NCBI GenBank assembly: GCA_965228045.1
Contig: OZ245789.1
Location: 3,286,001 to 3,350,000, forward strand
Direction of reading: 5' to 3'
Length of the DNA stretch: 64,000 nt
Source: JANQEU01 sp965228045
GTDB lineage: Bacteria > Bacteroidota > Bacteroidia > Cytophagales > Cyclobacteriaceae
A program made the position numbers and the translations under genes. Positions 43,487 through 53,060 of this stretch are shown piece by piece (the stretch's first letter is position 1; each line of letters opens with the position of its first letter). The notes beneath the pieces are model-generated. The model was not told the origin of the DNA and did not search any database. It worked only from the letters and a program-made list of their open reading frames with translations.

Positions 43487-44380
43487 TTAAAAGTTACTGA
43501 CGGCAGCAAATATTTTATCGAACTGAGCCTTATCGTTCCAAACTTCATGTTCATTTTCTGATGACTGAATGATCCATTCGTTTTCCTGTCTGAATGCCGA
43601 AATCTGCCGCTCAGGTTGATTGGAAAATCCAAAAGTCACATTCAACTCTGGAGTTGAGTTCACCGGCTCCTCGGCGAAATTCTTACTTGTCAGGGTCCTC
43701 AATCCCCTTATGTATTGCACCACTGCCGCACTATCTGCCGGTCCATTTTCAGACATCCATCTGGAGCCCTCTTTGGTCAGAACCATCGAAGAATCCGGAT
43801 AATTGAAGCTGATAGTGGTCAAAGAATCCGATTGCAGCCGAATGATTTCGTTATTCCGATAGTCTTCAGGATTCGTATTGACACTCATCTTCATGAAATT
43901 ATTGGCAACATATGTATCTTCATCCTCCGATAACCGCACGTAAGTGAAAAACGAGCGCTGCCCCTCTACTCCGAATCTACCAAGTACAATATCAGTTAAC
44001 AGAGCGTTACCACCATACACCTCCACCCTGGTCCCAGTGGAATCAACGGAAAAATCCTGCCATTTGTCCTCAGATCTGCTGGCAATACGGGATGGCTCAA
44101 TTGAATTCAGATTGCTCAGCATGCTGGTAACGAGGTTGGTTTTCGCTCTCTTCCTGCCTGATCCCTGCTCCACAAACCACTCCTCTCCTTCTTTTGTCAA
44201 TAGAGTGATGTTACCATTCGCGGTTAACCGTACTTTGGTCACTTTCTCAGGATCAATGTTGACCAATTCAGTTCTGTAAGATTTGCTTCGCCCTTTGTTC
44301 CCGGTATATTGGACTACAAAATATACACCTACAAGCACAGCAAGAATCATAAGTAATTTTGGAGTAGTGATCTTTAGCAT
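43487..44380 (-). CDS. DUF4340 domain protein, partner of Gld-type ABC module
   Basis: 297 residues. One N-terminal membrane helix (about 7-25), then a long extracytoplasmic DUF4340 region: KVTKVRLTANGNITLLTKEGEEWFVEQG, VEVYGGNALLTDIVLGRFG, TFVRLSEDEDTYVA-like segment and KEGSRWMSENGPADS, which repeat a beta-hairpin pattern. It follows gldG by 23 bp in the same direction and is last in the gldA-gldF-gldG-DUF4340 operon; DUF4340 proteins regularly accompany this exporter type. Role in the complex unknown. Confidence 0.85.
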   Translation of the reverse strand: MLKITTPKLLMILAVLVGVYFVVQYTGNKGRSKSYRTELVNIDPEKVTKVRLTANGNITLLTKEGEEWFVEQGSGRKRAKTNLVTSMLSNLNSIEPSRIASRSEDKWQDFSVDSTGTRVEVYGGNALLTDIVLGRFGVEGQRSFFTYVRLSEDEDTYVANNFMKMSVNTNPEDYRNNEIIRLQSDSLTTISFNYPDSSMVLTKEGSRWMSENGPADSAAVVQYIRGLRTLTSKNFAEEPVNSTPELNVTFGFSNQPERQISAFRQENEWIIQSSENEHEVWNDKAQFDKIFAAVSNF

Positions 44381-44403
44381 TGTCTTAAAGTCTAAATGAA
44401 AGT

Positions 44404-45927
44404 CTATTCATAATTACCCTGGGACCATTTATGCCTTTTTCTGGCGTTTACTGATCTCCTGAATAGTGCATAGGCCAATATGAGCACTATAGGCGCAAAA
44501 ACATTTCCATACTTCAATAGATTTTTTGTGCTATCCTCTACGGAATCCAGTGGCCTGTTCGTTACACCTTTAGTTCGAAGTTCAATTAAACCTGTATCAT
44601 CTGACAACCAGTCAATGGCATTGGAAGCGAAATTCACATTATCCTCGTTGACCTGCTGGCCAGGTTGGCCTTGCTGTCCCTGTCCGTTGAACACAAATTC
44701 TCCATTGGTCACAACCACCATGTTACCGTCTCCCGCACCAATACCCTCAACAGAGGCAGCAACGACCTGATTAGGTGAGGTAAAATCCGATTCTTTCCAC
44801 TCGCGCTGGATGTCCACATAGACGGGCGGTTGTGCCAGTCCGGACATGTCAGAACTCTGGATAAGAGGCGTGACTCTTAAAGTAGTATCGCTATTTATGA
44901 TATTGATCGGGCTGGTAAAAGGAAGCAGAATTGCCTCAAGGCCGGATGTAGTAGGATGGTCGGTGAAATTACTCAGCTGCGGAAAGTAAGGAAACTCTAC
45001 CTGGCTATTGATGGTAAAAAAACCAGACCGCTGCTGCACCGTAACAGAAGCGCACTGCGCATCAATCACAAACTGCTTTTCAAGCAACAAACCTTTTGAC
45101 GCCAACCAAGGTGTCAAGCCAATTTCATTCGAGGCGCTGAGCTGACCTGCCTGCAGATTGCCTTCAACAGCTGAATGGGCAAGGAATAGATTTCCTCCCT
45201 TGTTCATGTATTCGTCCAGTTTCCCCAATTCATAACCTGGAATGGTGTCCACAGGATTCATCCAAATGAGGCTGCGGTAATACATGGGAATGGAACTGGT
45301 ATCTCTTATGTTGAAAGGCTCGATATCGTAAAGAACAGACAGCTGTTGTTGAAGCTGACCATAGGCACTCAACGGCGGTTCGCCAAACCCCTGAATGAGT
45401 CCAAGTTTAGGTTTGTCCTGAATGGCCAGTTTTTTGATAGAGGTAGTCAGGTCATATTCCATTGAAGCCCCTGGTTGCACCAATGGAATAACTTCCGTGC
45501 GCTCTCCCGACTGGAATACGACACCCATAAATGCCTGAAGCTGCTGCCGCTGATCGTTTTCCACCACATTGATGGATACCGGTGCAATACCATTCTGCAG
45601 GGCCTCCTGCTTCAATTCATCGCTTTCGTTAGGATTGACAAATTCGAAGACGATGTTTCCATCCGACCTATCTTCATACTCGATCAATTGGTCCTGAAGG
45701 TCGCTGCGAACAAAGGCAAGTTGGGGAGGTAACTCCTCCGTAAAATAAGCTTTGACCGAAATCACATCTTCAAGATCCTCCAGGATATCTTCGGTCGCTC
45801 CACTTAAAGTGTATCGTTGATCTTCGGTGAAATCAAACCTGAAATACAACCCATCGGAAATCAGATTGATCACCACAACAATGGCAGCAACCACACCGAT
45901 TTGTAAAAATATGCTCGATTTAGTCAT
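44404..45927 (-). CDS. gldG: Gld/ABC auxiliary protein GldG-like
   Basis: 507 residues with an N-terminal membrane helix (about 8-28), a large periplasmic domain and a C-terminal helix (about 478-495) before a basic tail. Visible: FDFTEDQRYTLSGATEDILEDL, the SVKAYFTEELPPQLAFVRSDLQDQLIEYED stretch and YDLTTSIKKLA, characteristic of the GldG/ABC-2 substrate-handling family. With GldA and GldF it forms an ABC transporter that is needed for gliding in Flavobacterium johnsoniae; in Cytophagales the same module occurs also in non-gliders. Gap to gldF 12 bp. Confidence 0.87.
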   Translation of the reverse strand: MTKSSIFLQIGVVAAIVVVINLISDGLYFRFDFTEDQRYTLSGATEDILEDLEDVISVKAYFTEELPPQLAFVRSDLQDQLIEYEDRSDGNIVFEFVNPNESDELKQEALQNGIAPVSINVVENDQRQQLQAFMGVVFQSGERTEVIPLVQPGASMEYDLTTSIKKLAIQDKPKLGLIQGFGEPPLSAYGQLQQQLSVLYDIEPFNIRDTSSIPMYYRSLIWMNPVDTIPGYELGKLDEYMNKGGNLFLAHSAVEGNLQAGQLSASNEIGLTPWLASKGLLLEKQFVIDAQCASVTVQQRSGFFTINSQVEFPYFPQLSNFTDHPTTSGLEAILLPFTSPINIINSDTTLRVTPLIQSSDMSGLAQPPVYVDIQREWKESDFTSPNQVVAASVEGIGAGDGNMVVVTNGEFVFNGQGQQGQPGQQVNEDNVNFASNAIDWLSDDTGLIELRTKGVTNRPLDSVEDSTKNLLKYGNVFAPIVLILAYALFRRSVNARKRHKWSQGNYE

Positions 45928-45939
45928 GTTAATACTCTT

Positions 45940-46665
45940 TTAGGATTGCCAATTTCTTTTGCTCAACATCACCTGAGAAAGCAGAAGACCCAGCACGATG
46001 ATAGAAAGGAAGAAAATCAAATCGCGACTGTCTATTACGCCTCGACTCATAGATTCAAAGTGAGACCTGCTGCTCAAGTAGGTTATTACTTTTCCCATGC
46101 CACCGGTCAAACTGCTGCCTATGACATCAAAAAGCAGGTGAAAGAATACAGAGATAAATAGCGCCATTAGAAATGCTACTATTTGATTGGTGGTAAGACT
46201 ACTTGCAAACAGGCCAATCGAGATATAAGCGCCGGAGAGCAAGATCAGACCCAGATAACCTCCTATTACACCACCATCGTCTATGTTTCCAAGCTGACTG
46301 ATTGTAATGTAGTACGGTAACGTACACAGCAATGAAATAATTACTAAAAGTAAGCAAGCCAGGAACTTACCAGCTACAATTTGTCCATCTGAAACGGCCT
46401 TGGTAATCAATAATTCGATGGTACCTGCCCTGTTTTCCTCGGCGATCATCTTCATGGTCAATGCCGGAATGAAGAAAAACAGTGACCAGAAGGCAATCCC
46501 AAAAAACACTTCCATACTGGCCTGGTTGATTAGAAACACATTGGTCCCAACCAGCCAGGTGAAAAGTCCGCTTAAACCCAGGAAAAGAATGATCATGACA
46601 TAAGCTGTCAAAGAATCAAAAAATCCCGCTAATTCTCGTTTCGTAATAATCCAGATTTTGTTCAT
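45940..46665 (-). CDS. gldF: ABC transporter permease GldF-like
   Basis: 241-residue ABC-2 type permease with six hydrophobic segments. The N-terminus KIWIITKRELAGFFDSLTAYVMIILFLG is the usual amphipathic start plus TM1; FFIPALTMKMIAEENRAGTIELLITKAVSDGQIVAGKFLA between TM2 and TM3 is the ABC-2 coupling region that contacts the ATPase. It is between gldA (3 bp gap) and gldG (12 bp gap). Substrate unknown; in the gliding system it is essential for motility. Confidence 0.9.
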   Translation of the reverse strand: MNKIWIITKRELAGFFDSLTAYVMIILFLGLSGLFTWLVGTNVFLINQASMEVFFGIAFWSLFFFIPALTMKMIAEENRAGTIELLITKAVSDGQIVAGKFLACLLLVIISLLCTLPYYITISQLGNIDDGGVIGGYLGLILLSGAYISIGLFASSLTTNQIVAFLMALFISVFFHLLFDVIGSSLTGGMGKVITYLSSRSHFESMSRGVIDSRDLIFFLSIIVLGLLLSQVMLSKRNWQS

Positions 46666-46668
46666 AGC

Positions 46669-47589
46669 TTAGTTTGTCAGTTCCCTAAATACGTCTTCCA
46701 GCCTTGTTTCTACTCCGGTCATTTCCATGAGATACCATTTCTTTTTCACGCAAAGATCAAAAATGGCTTTGCGGGATTCTGAATCCGGTTTGGACTGAAC
46801 ACTGAACCAGTTGGCTTTCCCATCAATTGCCTCCACTTTCTCTACCGATGCCAATCCTCTCAATTCCTTCTCTATATCTCCCGATCCCTCAATGGATATT
46901 GTCAGCAGTTCCTGTCCCTGGGCCTGATGGCGGAGGGTATCAGAGGTGCCGTCCGCTACTATCCTACCCTTGTTGATAATGAGTATCCTGTCACAGGTAG
47001 CTTCTACTTCCGAGAGAATATGTGAGCTGAGGATTACCGTCTTTTGCTTTCCGAGTTCTTTGATCAGTTTTCTGATCTCTACGATCTGGTTAGGATCGAG
47101 TCCGGTCGTAGGTTCGTCAAGGATCAATATCTCAGGATCGTGGATCATGGCCTGCGCCAGTCCCACTCTTTGCCGGTATCCCTTGGAAAGCTCGTTGATG
47201 TTTTTATGTTTTTCTCTATCCAGACCGCATATAGCGATCATCTGGCCGATTCTCTCAGGAATCAATCCTTTTTCCACGCCCTGGATCTGTGCGGTAAAAC
47301 GCAGATAGTCCACGATCGGCATGTCCATATATAGTGGATTATTTTCCGGAAGGTATCCGATTTTTCGTTTGACGGTTTCAGGGTCTGTCTTAATGGATAC
47401 GCCGTCCAACTGAACATCGCCCTCCGTAGGAGCCATGAAACAAGTGATCATTTTCATGGTTGTACTCTTACCGGCACCATTGGGTCCGAGAAACCCGACA
47501 ACTTCCCCCGTCTTTACCTCGAAAGAAATGTCGTTGACCGCTTTTTGTTCACCGTACGTTTTGGTGAGGTTATCAACTACAATCGCCAT
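46669..47589 (-). CDS. gldA: ABC transporter ATP-binding protein GldA-like
   Basis: 306 residues. Walker A GPNGAGKSTTMKMI near 35-48, Q-loop GYLPENNPLY, signature LSKGYRQRVGLAQAM near 133-147 (LSKGY in place of LSGGQ is usual in this subgroup), Walker B ILILDEPTTGLDPNQ near 154-168 and His-loop ILSSHILSEVEATC. A C-terminal extension of about 80 residues is typical of GldA/NatA-type ATPases. First gene of the gldA-gldF-gldG-DUF4340 operon; expected to power export through GldF. Confidence 0.9.
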   Translation of the reverse strand: MAIVVDNLTKTYGEQKAVNDISFEVKTGEVVGFLGPNGAGKSTTMKMITCFMAPTEGDVQLDGVSIKTDPETVKRKIGYLPENNPLYMDMPIVDYLRFTAQIQGVEKGLIPERIGQMIAICGLDREKHKNINELSKGYRQRVGLAQAMIHDPEILILDEPTTGLDPNQIVEIRKLIKELGKQKTVILSSHILSEVEATCDRILIINKGRIVADGTSDTLRHQAQGQELLTISIEGSGDIEKELRGLASVEKVEAIDGKANWFSVQSKPDSESRKAIFDLCVKKKWYLMEMTGVETRLEDVFRELTN

Positions 47590-47792
47590 AGGTTAATTAC
47601 ATCAAATTTTGAGTATGAACACCAAAAAAACACGGTTTTCAACCGGCCGCAATTATATGTTTTCGATGGATTTTTTTCAAGCTGAATGTGCTGTTAAAAT
47701 TAGTTAAACGTCTATAGGAATCACTGTGCACACTTTTTACAGAATGCGGATGTATAGGGGTAAATATGAATAAGGTTGTCTACGAGTAGAAT

Positions 47793-47942
47793 ATGCGCCT
47801 GACCAAAAAGAAATATCGAGGTCTTCTGATCGCTGTCGGGATAACCGTAGCGTTGATGATCGTATTGCTTACCTGGCAGGACATGACTGAAGTAGCATTT
47901 CGATCCAATTTTCCATTCACTTTCAGTTTGGGCAATACCTAG
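47793..47942 (+). CDS. possible 49-residue single-helix membrane protein
   Basis: Small open frame with a plausible protein: basic N-terminus (MRLTKKKYRG), one hydrophobic segment of about 17 residues (LLIAVGITVALMIVLL) and a short extracytoplasmic tail ending FTFSLGNT. It ends 35 bp before the dCMP deaminase gene on the same strand. Its basic start and single helix are typical of real small membrane proteins, but no family was recognised and no clear ribosome binding site is visible. Medium-to-low certainty. Confidence 0.4.
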   Translation: MRLTKKKYRGLLIAVGITVALMIVLLTWQDMTEVAFRSNFPFTFSLGNT

Positions 47943-47977
47943 CCCTTCTTTGCTGGTTTTCTTATTAGTTTCGCGGG

Positions 47978-48460
47978 ATGTCAAGACCAAACTTTGACGA
48001 TATATTTATGGAGCTGGCTGTCAATCTTGCCAAGCGATCGCATTGCGTCAAGCGCCATGTTGGAGCGGTGCTGACGAAAGACACAAGGATCATTTCCATA
48101 GGCTATAACGGGCCTCCTGCAGGTACCCATAATTGTGATGAGCAATGGCCCGAATCAGGATGCCCAAAAGACTCCAAGGGTGGCTGCTCTCTGGCGATAC
48201 ATGCCGAGCAAAATGCACTTCTCTATGCCGTGAAAAATAAGACGGATGTAGAAGGTGCTACTTTATATGTCACGCTTTCTCCTTGCCTGGCGTGTGCCAG
48301 GATCATTTTTACAATGGGTGTCGAAAGAGTGATTTACCTAAATTCTTATGCCGAATACAAGGGCATAGAAAATGACGAGGGAGTCGACTTTCTGCAGCAG
48401 TTCGGGGTGAATGTGTCCCGCTACGAGGGTTCACTGGACAACGTCACGCACATGATGTAA
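47978..48460 (+). CDS. dCMP deaminase
   Basis: 160-residue zinc-dependent deaminase, making dUMP from dCMP for dTMP synthesis. Zinc and catalytic residues are HAEQNAL near 75-81 (His and Glu) and PCLACA near 104-109 (two Cys). KRHVGAVLTKDTRIISIGYNGPPAGTHNCDEQWPESGCPKDSKGGCS is the usual N-terminal half with extra cysteines for a structural zinc. It is a single gene, possibly with the small membrane protein upstream. ComE-type competence deaminase is an alternative label for the same family. Confidence 0.93.
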   Translation: MSRPNFDDIFMELAVNLAKRSHCVKRHVGAVLTKDTRIISIGYNGPPAGTHNCDEQWPESGCPKDSKGGCSLAIHAEQNALLYAVKNKTDVEGATLYVTLSPCLACARIIFTMGVERVIYLNSYAEYKGIENDEGVDFLQQFGVNVSRYEGSLDNVTHMM

Positions 48461-48489
48461 AAAAAGGGCCTTCCACATTGGGAAGACCC
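48459..48489 (-). terminator. terminator of TonB-type receptor gene
   Basis: On the minus strand GGGTCTTCC and GGAAGGCCC pair around a six-base loop and are followed by seven T. It overlaps the last bases of the dCMP deaminase gene. Confidence 0.85.
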
Positions 48490-48529
48490 TAACAACTAAC
48501 CCTCGTTGCATGTCTAAACTAACCAAGGA

Positions 48530-50947
48530 TTAAAAACCATCTTCCTCAAAGCCACCGCCGTCTTCTCTGTCGCCTCTGCTTCGTTGTTTCTTTTGATTCA
48601 GTCTGTAGATAAAGGAGACTCTGAACTGCCTTGCTCTCCACTGAAATTCTGACTCAGAGTACCATGTGGGACCGAAAGTCTCACCTCTGTATTTTCTTGT
48701 ATTAAATGTATCCCTCAGACTTAATGATATTGTACCGTTATTGTTCAGCACATCAATGGCATAACCGAGATCCAGCGAATACATGCTCAGGCGTCTACCC
48801 TGCGAGGTCTCCTGCGGCGCACGATAGAAGAAGTTTACCTGGGCATTGGATCTTTTGTTGATTTTCAGCTGATTGCTGACCCGGGTGGTGAATGAAAAGG
48901 CTTCAGCGTAGAGATCAGGTCGGTCATTGGGAGGTGTAATCTCCCTGTAGAAGACATTAAAATTACCGTTTATAGCCCACCAATCAAGTAGTTCATGGTT
49001 CGCATTGACCTCAAGTCCGATCGCATCGCTTCTTGAAAGGTTTTGTGGAATGCTAAAAGTGGTCCCAAACTCGTCAACCGTACTGACTCTTTGCTCAACT
49101 CCTTCCGTATACCTGTAGTAAACAGCATAATACAGAGTGGAACTATTTAAATTCTGCAACAAACCGAATTCATAGGAATCAGTGAATTCCGGTTGCAAGT
49201 TTGGGTTACCAGTTCTTATATTTCTTGCGTCTGCAAAGGAGAAGAAAGGATTCAGGTGCCAGAATCTTGGTCTGCTTATCCTTTTACTGTAGCTTCCTTG
49301 CAATGCATTGACGTCATTGAGCTTGTAGGTCAGGTTTACACTTGGAAAGAGGTTATTATACAATTGCTCATTGGACTCATCCGTCTGCTTAAGTAATGTA
49401 CTGATCTCAGTACGTTCATACCTCACACCCAGCTGGTAAGACAGGCTGTTGAACTCATTGGAATAAATACCGTATCCAGCATATACGTCCTCATCATACC
49501 GGAAATCATTCGTGAAGTTGGTCAGGATATCAAACTCCCCCGCGTCATTTCCTTCCTCAACGAGGTAGTCGTTGCTAATTCTTCTGGAATTCACCCGAAA
49601 ACCAACTTCGACTTTTCCATTTGCTCCGAGTGGTTGGATGTAGTCGGACTGTACGAGTAATCTGGATTCGCCCTCGGCATTCACAGTGCGCTGAGTTAGC
49701 TCCAGATCATCTTCCTCAAATTCTCCAATACCGATTTGATTGATATTGGCTGACTCAGTCTCATTATTCTCCTGATACTGTACATCAAAAGTTAACTTCT
49801 GGTCTTCATTATTAAAGCTCCTGGTATAGTTAACCGAGTATTCAAGATTTTCATCATTTTCCATTTCCCTTTCGGCCCTGAGAATTCTGGAAATTAACTC
49901 ATCTGTACTGCTATAATCATCATAAGTCAGGTCCGATTCGTTTTCCTCATCATCAAAACGATACAGGAAGCTTGTAGTAATTGTGTTTTTATCTCCCAGA
50001 TAGAAGTCTGCTCCAAATCTGGCATTGTAACCAAAACCACCTCTCACCCGATCCTGATTTCTTCTTGTCGAAAAAGTGGTGTCCTCGAGAAAAAACTCCT
50101 GATAAGAACTGCCCCCACCCGGAGACTGTCGGTACCTTGCTCCAATATTGGTAAACCAGTTAACTGCATTGCTTCGATAATTGACATTTACGGAACCTCC
50201 ATGATTGTCAGGGTAGCCACTGTTTGCCTGGAAGCTTCCGTTTAGTCCTCGTCTCTTTTCCTTTTTCAGAATGATGTTAATTACGCCGGCCATACCTTCA
50301 GCATCATATCTGGCTGAAGGATTGGTGATCACTTCCACACTTTCTATCAGGTCACTTTGAAGTTGTCTCAATGCGTCTGCACTTGACAATCCTACCAAAC
50401 CAGAAGGCTTGCCGTCAATCAATATTCGAACATTTTGACTTCCTCTCAGGCTCACATTTCCTTCAAGATCCACCTCGACAGATGGCAGATTATCTAAAAT
50501 ATCACTGGCAGACCCGGCCAGGTTACTGAGGTCTTTACCAATGTTAAATACTTTCTTATCCAACGAAAGCTGCATCTGGGTTCGTTCGGCCTGGACGGTC
50601 ACAGCATCAAGTTCCTGTGTAGAAACAGATAGAGGAATGTTGCCCATATCAAGTTGGCCGTTTTGAGGCACATTGATTTCCGGCACTACTTTTTCGCTAT
50701 AAGAGACAAACTGTAGCCGGGCGAAATACCTTCCCGGATCTAGTTTTAACTGAAATTTACCCTCAAGGTCCGTGACGGAACCGGTTATAAAGGTAGAATC
50801 CGGAAGACTGTAAAAACTTACGGTGGCATATTCAATGATTGACTTGGAATCTTCGTCAATTACCGAACCAGTCACGTTGAATCCACCCCTTTGGGAGAAT
50901 ACCGTGAGTGACAAAAACATTAATAGAATTCCGTAGAAATACTTCAT
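48530..50947 (-). CDS. outer-membrane TonB-dependent receptor-like protein (OMP_b-brl_3 type)
   Basis: 805 residues. Signal peptide at the N-terminus (LLMFLSLTVFS), a CarboxypepD_reg-like domain (about 20-100: GSVIDEDSKSIIEYATVSF, GSVTDLEGKFQLKLDPG), a plug (about 120-220: FNIGKDLSNLAGSASDILDNLPSVEVDLEGNVSLRGSQNVRILIDGKPSG, VIINIILKK) and a barrel of the OMP_b-brl_3 kind. Not a SusC: too short and no SusD gene nearby. It may import a peptide, metal complex or other ligand. It is a single-gene unit next to a two-component system gene pair on the same strand, 150 bp away, which may control it. Confidence 0.9.
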   Translation of the reverse strand: MKYFYGILLMFLSLTVFSQRGGFNVTGSVIDEDSKSIIEYATVSFYSLPDSTFITGSVTDLEGKFQLKLDPGRYFARLQFVSYSEKVVPEINVPQNGQLDMGNIPLSVSTQELDAVTVQAERTQMQLSLDKKVFNIGKDLSNLAGSASDILDNLPSVEVDLEGNVSLRGSQNVRILIDGKPSGLVGLSSADALRQLQSDLIESVEVITNPSARYDAEGMAGVINIILKKEKRRGLNGSFQANSGYPDNHGGSVNVNYRSNAVNWFTNIGARYRQSPGGGSSYQEFFLEDTTFSTRRNQDRVRGGFGYNARFGADFYLGDKNTITTSFLYRFDDEENESDLTYDDYSSTDELISRILRAEREMENDENLEYSVNYTRSFNNEDQKLTFDVQYQENNETESANINQIGIGEFEEDDLELTQRTVNAEGESRLLVQSDYIQPLGANGKVEVGFRVNSRRISNDYLVEEGNDAGEFDILTNFTNDFRYDEDVYAGYGIYSNEFNSLSYQLGVRYERTEISTLLKQTDESNEQLYNNLFPSVNLTYKLNDVNALQGSYSKRISRPRFWHLNPFFSFADARNIRTGNPNLQPEFTDSYEFGLLQNLNSSTLYYAVYYRYTEGVEQRVSTVDEFGTTFSIPQNLSRSDAIGLEVNANHELLDWWAINGNFNVFYREITPPNDRPDLYAEAFSFTTRVSNQLKINKRSNAQVNFFYRAPQETSQGRRLSMYSLDLGYAIDVLNNNGTISLSLRDTFNTRKYRGETFGPTWYSESEFQWRARQFRVSFIYRLNQKKQRSRGDREDGGGFEEDGF

Positions 50948-51096
50948 TACAAGGTCAATTAGTCGTTTTGCGTTTGTTTTAGTTTCTAACTTTTGTCGGT
51001 TTTATTGATTCTTGCCTGAGCTTACGGAGGCCTCTTGTAAACAATTTGATCAGAATCTGATGAAATGCTGAAGTCAGCAAATTCTTTTCATTTTTA

Positions 51097-52350
51097 TTAG
51101 AAAGTCACCTTTAAGTGATGATAATTTTTTTCATTCTCATAAGTGATCTCATAGCCATATAGTTCACATATCTTCTTCACGATGGCCAAACCAAGGCCCA
51201 TGGAGGCATTGCTTTGATTGGATTTTTTAAATCGCTGGAACAATTCATCGGGGGATGATTTGAGCTCCGAGCCAGTATTTGAGACAATTAGTTGGTTGTT
51301 TATCAGACTGACTTTGATCACACCCTCTTCATTGTTGTGGCGAATGGCGTTGTTGACGAGATTGGTCAGCAATATCTCTATCAACACGGGATCTGCCTGA
51401 AGTATGATCTCTCCCTGTATTTCCGTTGAGGTCTTAATTGATTTCAGGTCGAACAATTCCTTGAAATCCAGAAGGATTCTCTCCAGCTTCTCCCTGACAT
51501 CCACACTTGCCTTGGTTGGAAATTCCTGGTTCTCGATCTTGGTGAGTAGAGACAATGAATTGCTAAGGTTACTTAATCGCTTGGCTGTAAACTGTATGCT
51601 GGAAATCTGCTCTAGTTGTGATTCCGTAAGAGTTTCGTCCTCCAATAAAATGTCCAGCTTACCCAGCATAATGGCTATCGGTGTCTGAAGCTCATGAGAA
51701 GCATTTTCGGAAAATTCCTTAAGTGACCGGTAGTCTCGGCGGACCTTCTCCGTCATCTCCTTTAGGAATAAATTTAGTCTGCGAAAATCCGATATGGTCG
51801 TCTTTGGGAAAACCACAGGCTCAGTACCAGAGATTGAGAATTTCTTGATTATCTCCAGTACCCTTTGAAATGGACGCATCTGAAAATAAAAAATAAGCAG
51901 CCCCAGGGCAGTAAATGAAACCAATAGAATTAAAAATGTCTTGGTCAATGATTCGGTGACTACGTCATTGATGTCATCAGACTCGATGATCAGGTCAAAA
52001 ACAATAATGTCAAAACTTCGACCATTGATGTTCTTTATGACTTCCAGTTTCAGATGCGGCTCAGGCCGTTCAAGCGTGGCATGAGTCACTATGGTATCCG
52101 AAAAAACAGGTTCCGTTTCTTCGACCAATTCCGGCAAAGGTGTAATACTCCACTTCTGCCTGGTGATTTTATGGTTAATGTCCCTGCGTATGATATACGA
52201 CTCAATCCCGGAGAGTCTTTCCATCAGAAATGCCCGCTGCTCAAAATCAATCTCACGCTTCATCACATGGTAAGTGATCACGCCACCTACGCCGAACACG
52301 ACCATGGAGACGATCAAAAAGAGAATTGTAAATCGTAAAACCAGACTCAT
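51097..52350 (-). CDS. sensor histidine kinase
   Basis: 417 residues. Membrane helices at about 4-26 and 140-160 bracket a periplasmic sensor domain of about 115 residues. No recognisable HAMP, but a linker follows. DHp H-box FSENASHELQTPIA with the phosphorylated His near 219; catalytic domain with N-box LLTNLVNNAIRHN near 336-348 and G-box GLGLAIVKKI near 388-397. Translation is coupled to the response regulator gene by a 4-bp ATGA overlap. Signal unknown. Confidence 0.93.
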   Translation of the reverse strand: MSLVLRFTILFLIVSMVVFGVGGVITYHVMKREIDFEQRAFLMERLSGIESYIIRRDINHKITRQKWSITPLPELVEETEPVFSDTIVTHATLERPEPHLKLEVIKNINGRSFDIIVFDLIIESDDINDVVTESLTKTFLILLVSFTALGLLIFYFQMRPFQRVLEIIKKFSISGTEPVVFPKTTISDFRRLNLFLKEMTEKVRRDYRSLKEFSENASHELQTPIAIMLGKLDILLEDETLTESQLEQISSIQFTAKRLSNLSNSLSLLTKIENQEFPTKASVDVREKLERILLDFKELFDLKSIKTSTEIQGEIILQADPVLIEILLTNLVNNAIRHNNEEGVIKVSLINNQLIVSNTGSELKSSPDELFQRFKKSNQSNASMGLGLAIVKKICELYGYEITYENEKNYHHLKVTF

Positions 52351-53021
52351 GCTTTCATCTTATATCCTGTACCGTATACGGTATGGATCATGTCCTTTCC
52401 TCCCGCTGCGGTGATTTTCTTCCTCAGGTTTTTGATGTGCTGGTACACGAAATCAAACGAATCAGCCATGTCCATATAGTCTCCCCAAAGGTGCTCCGCT
52501 ATGGCTTGTTTGGTAAGCAATCTGTTCTTATTGACCACCAGGTAGTGTAGAAGGTCAAACTCCTTTCTGGTAAGATCGAGTATCTCCTCATTGACGATGG
52601 TCTCGTGCTTGTCCATGTCCATGATGATCCCTTCAAACTCGATTTTATTCTCTCCCTGCTGGATTTTACGTCGATAGATGGCCTTAAGTCTGGCATTCAG
52701 CTCAGCCAGATGAAAAGGTTTTGGCAGGTAATCATCCGCACCAAGGTTCAATCCTTCCACCCTGTTGGTAAGGGAGGTCTTGGCCGAAATGATCAGGACT
52801 CCAACTTGCGGCCACTTTGACTTGATGGTTTTCAGCAGGTTGAGGCCATCACCGTCCGGTAACATCAGGTCAAGTCCTACGAGATCGTAATCATAACCAT
52901 ACAGCTTCTCAACAGCTTTGGAGTAAGTGTCCGCTGTTTCGCATACGTTACCTTCCCGCTCAAGGTAAGATTTTATATTGTCAGAAAGATCTTTCTGATC
53001 TTCAATCAACAGCACCTTCAT
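52347..53021 (-). CDS. OmpR-family response regulator
   Basis: 224 residues. Receiver domain with acidic pair ED at 7-8, phosphoacceptor Asp51 (LVGLDLMLPDGDG) and Lys in DDYLPKPF near 100. C-terminal winged helix of the OmpR/PhoB type (EILDLTRKEFDLLHYLVVNKNRLLTKQAIAEHLWGD, FVYQHIKNLRKKI, IHTVYGTGYKM). OmpR-type proteins bind direct repeats with an 11-bp period, the geometry of the TGTAGAC sites at 18388 and 24049, but no evidence ties this regulator to those sites. First gene of a two-gene operon with the histidine kinase. Confidence 0.94.
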   Translation of the reverse strand: MKVLLIEDQKDLSDNIKSYLEREGNVCETADTYSKAVEKLYGYDYDLVGLDLMLPDGDGLNLLKTIKSKWPQVGVLIISAKTSLTNRVEGLNLGADDYLPKPFHLAELNARLKAIYRRKIQQGENKIEFEGIIMDMDKHETIVNEEILDLTRKEFDLLHYLVVNKNRLLTKQAIAEHLWGDYMDMADSFDFVYQHIKNLRKKITAAGGKDMIHTVYGTGYKMKA

Positions 53022-53060
53022 AACGCAAAAGTAAATCTACATTTTGAAGGAATCCTGAAT

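Noticed and set aside
47721..47990. 89-codon frame on the minus strand before the dCMP deaminase gene
   Set aside because: No start context, no domain, and it overlaps a better plus-strand small ORF and the deaminase start.
48530..50947. SusC-type glycan importer
   Set aside because: Too short for SusC (805 residues versus about 1000) and no SusD-like gene next to it; better described as an OMP_b-brl_3-type receptor.
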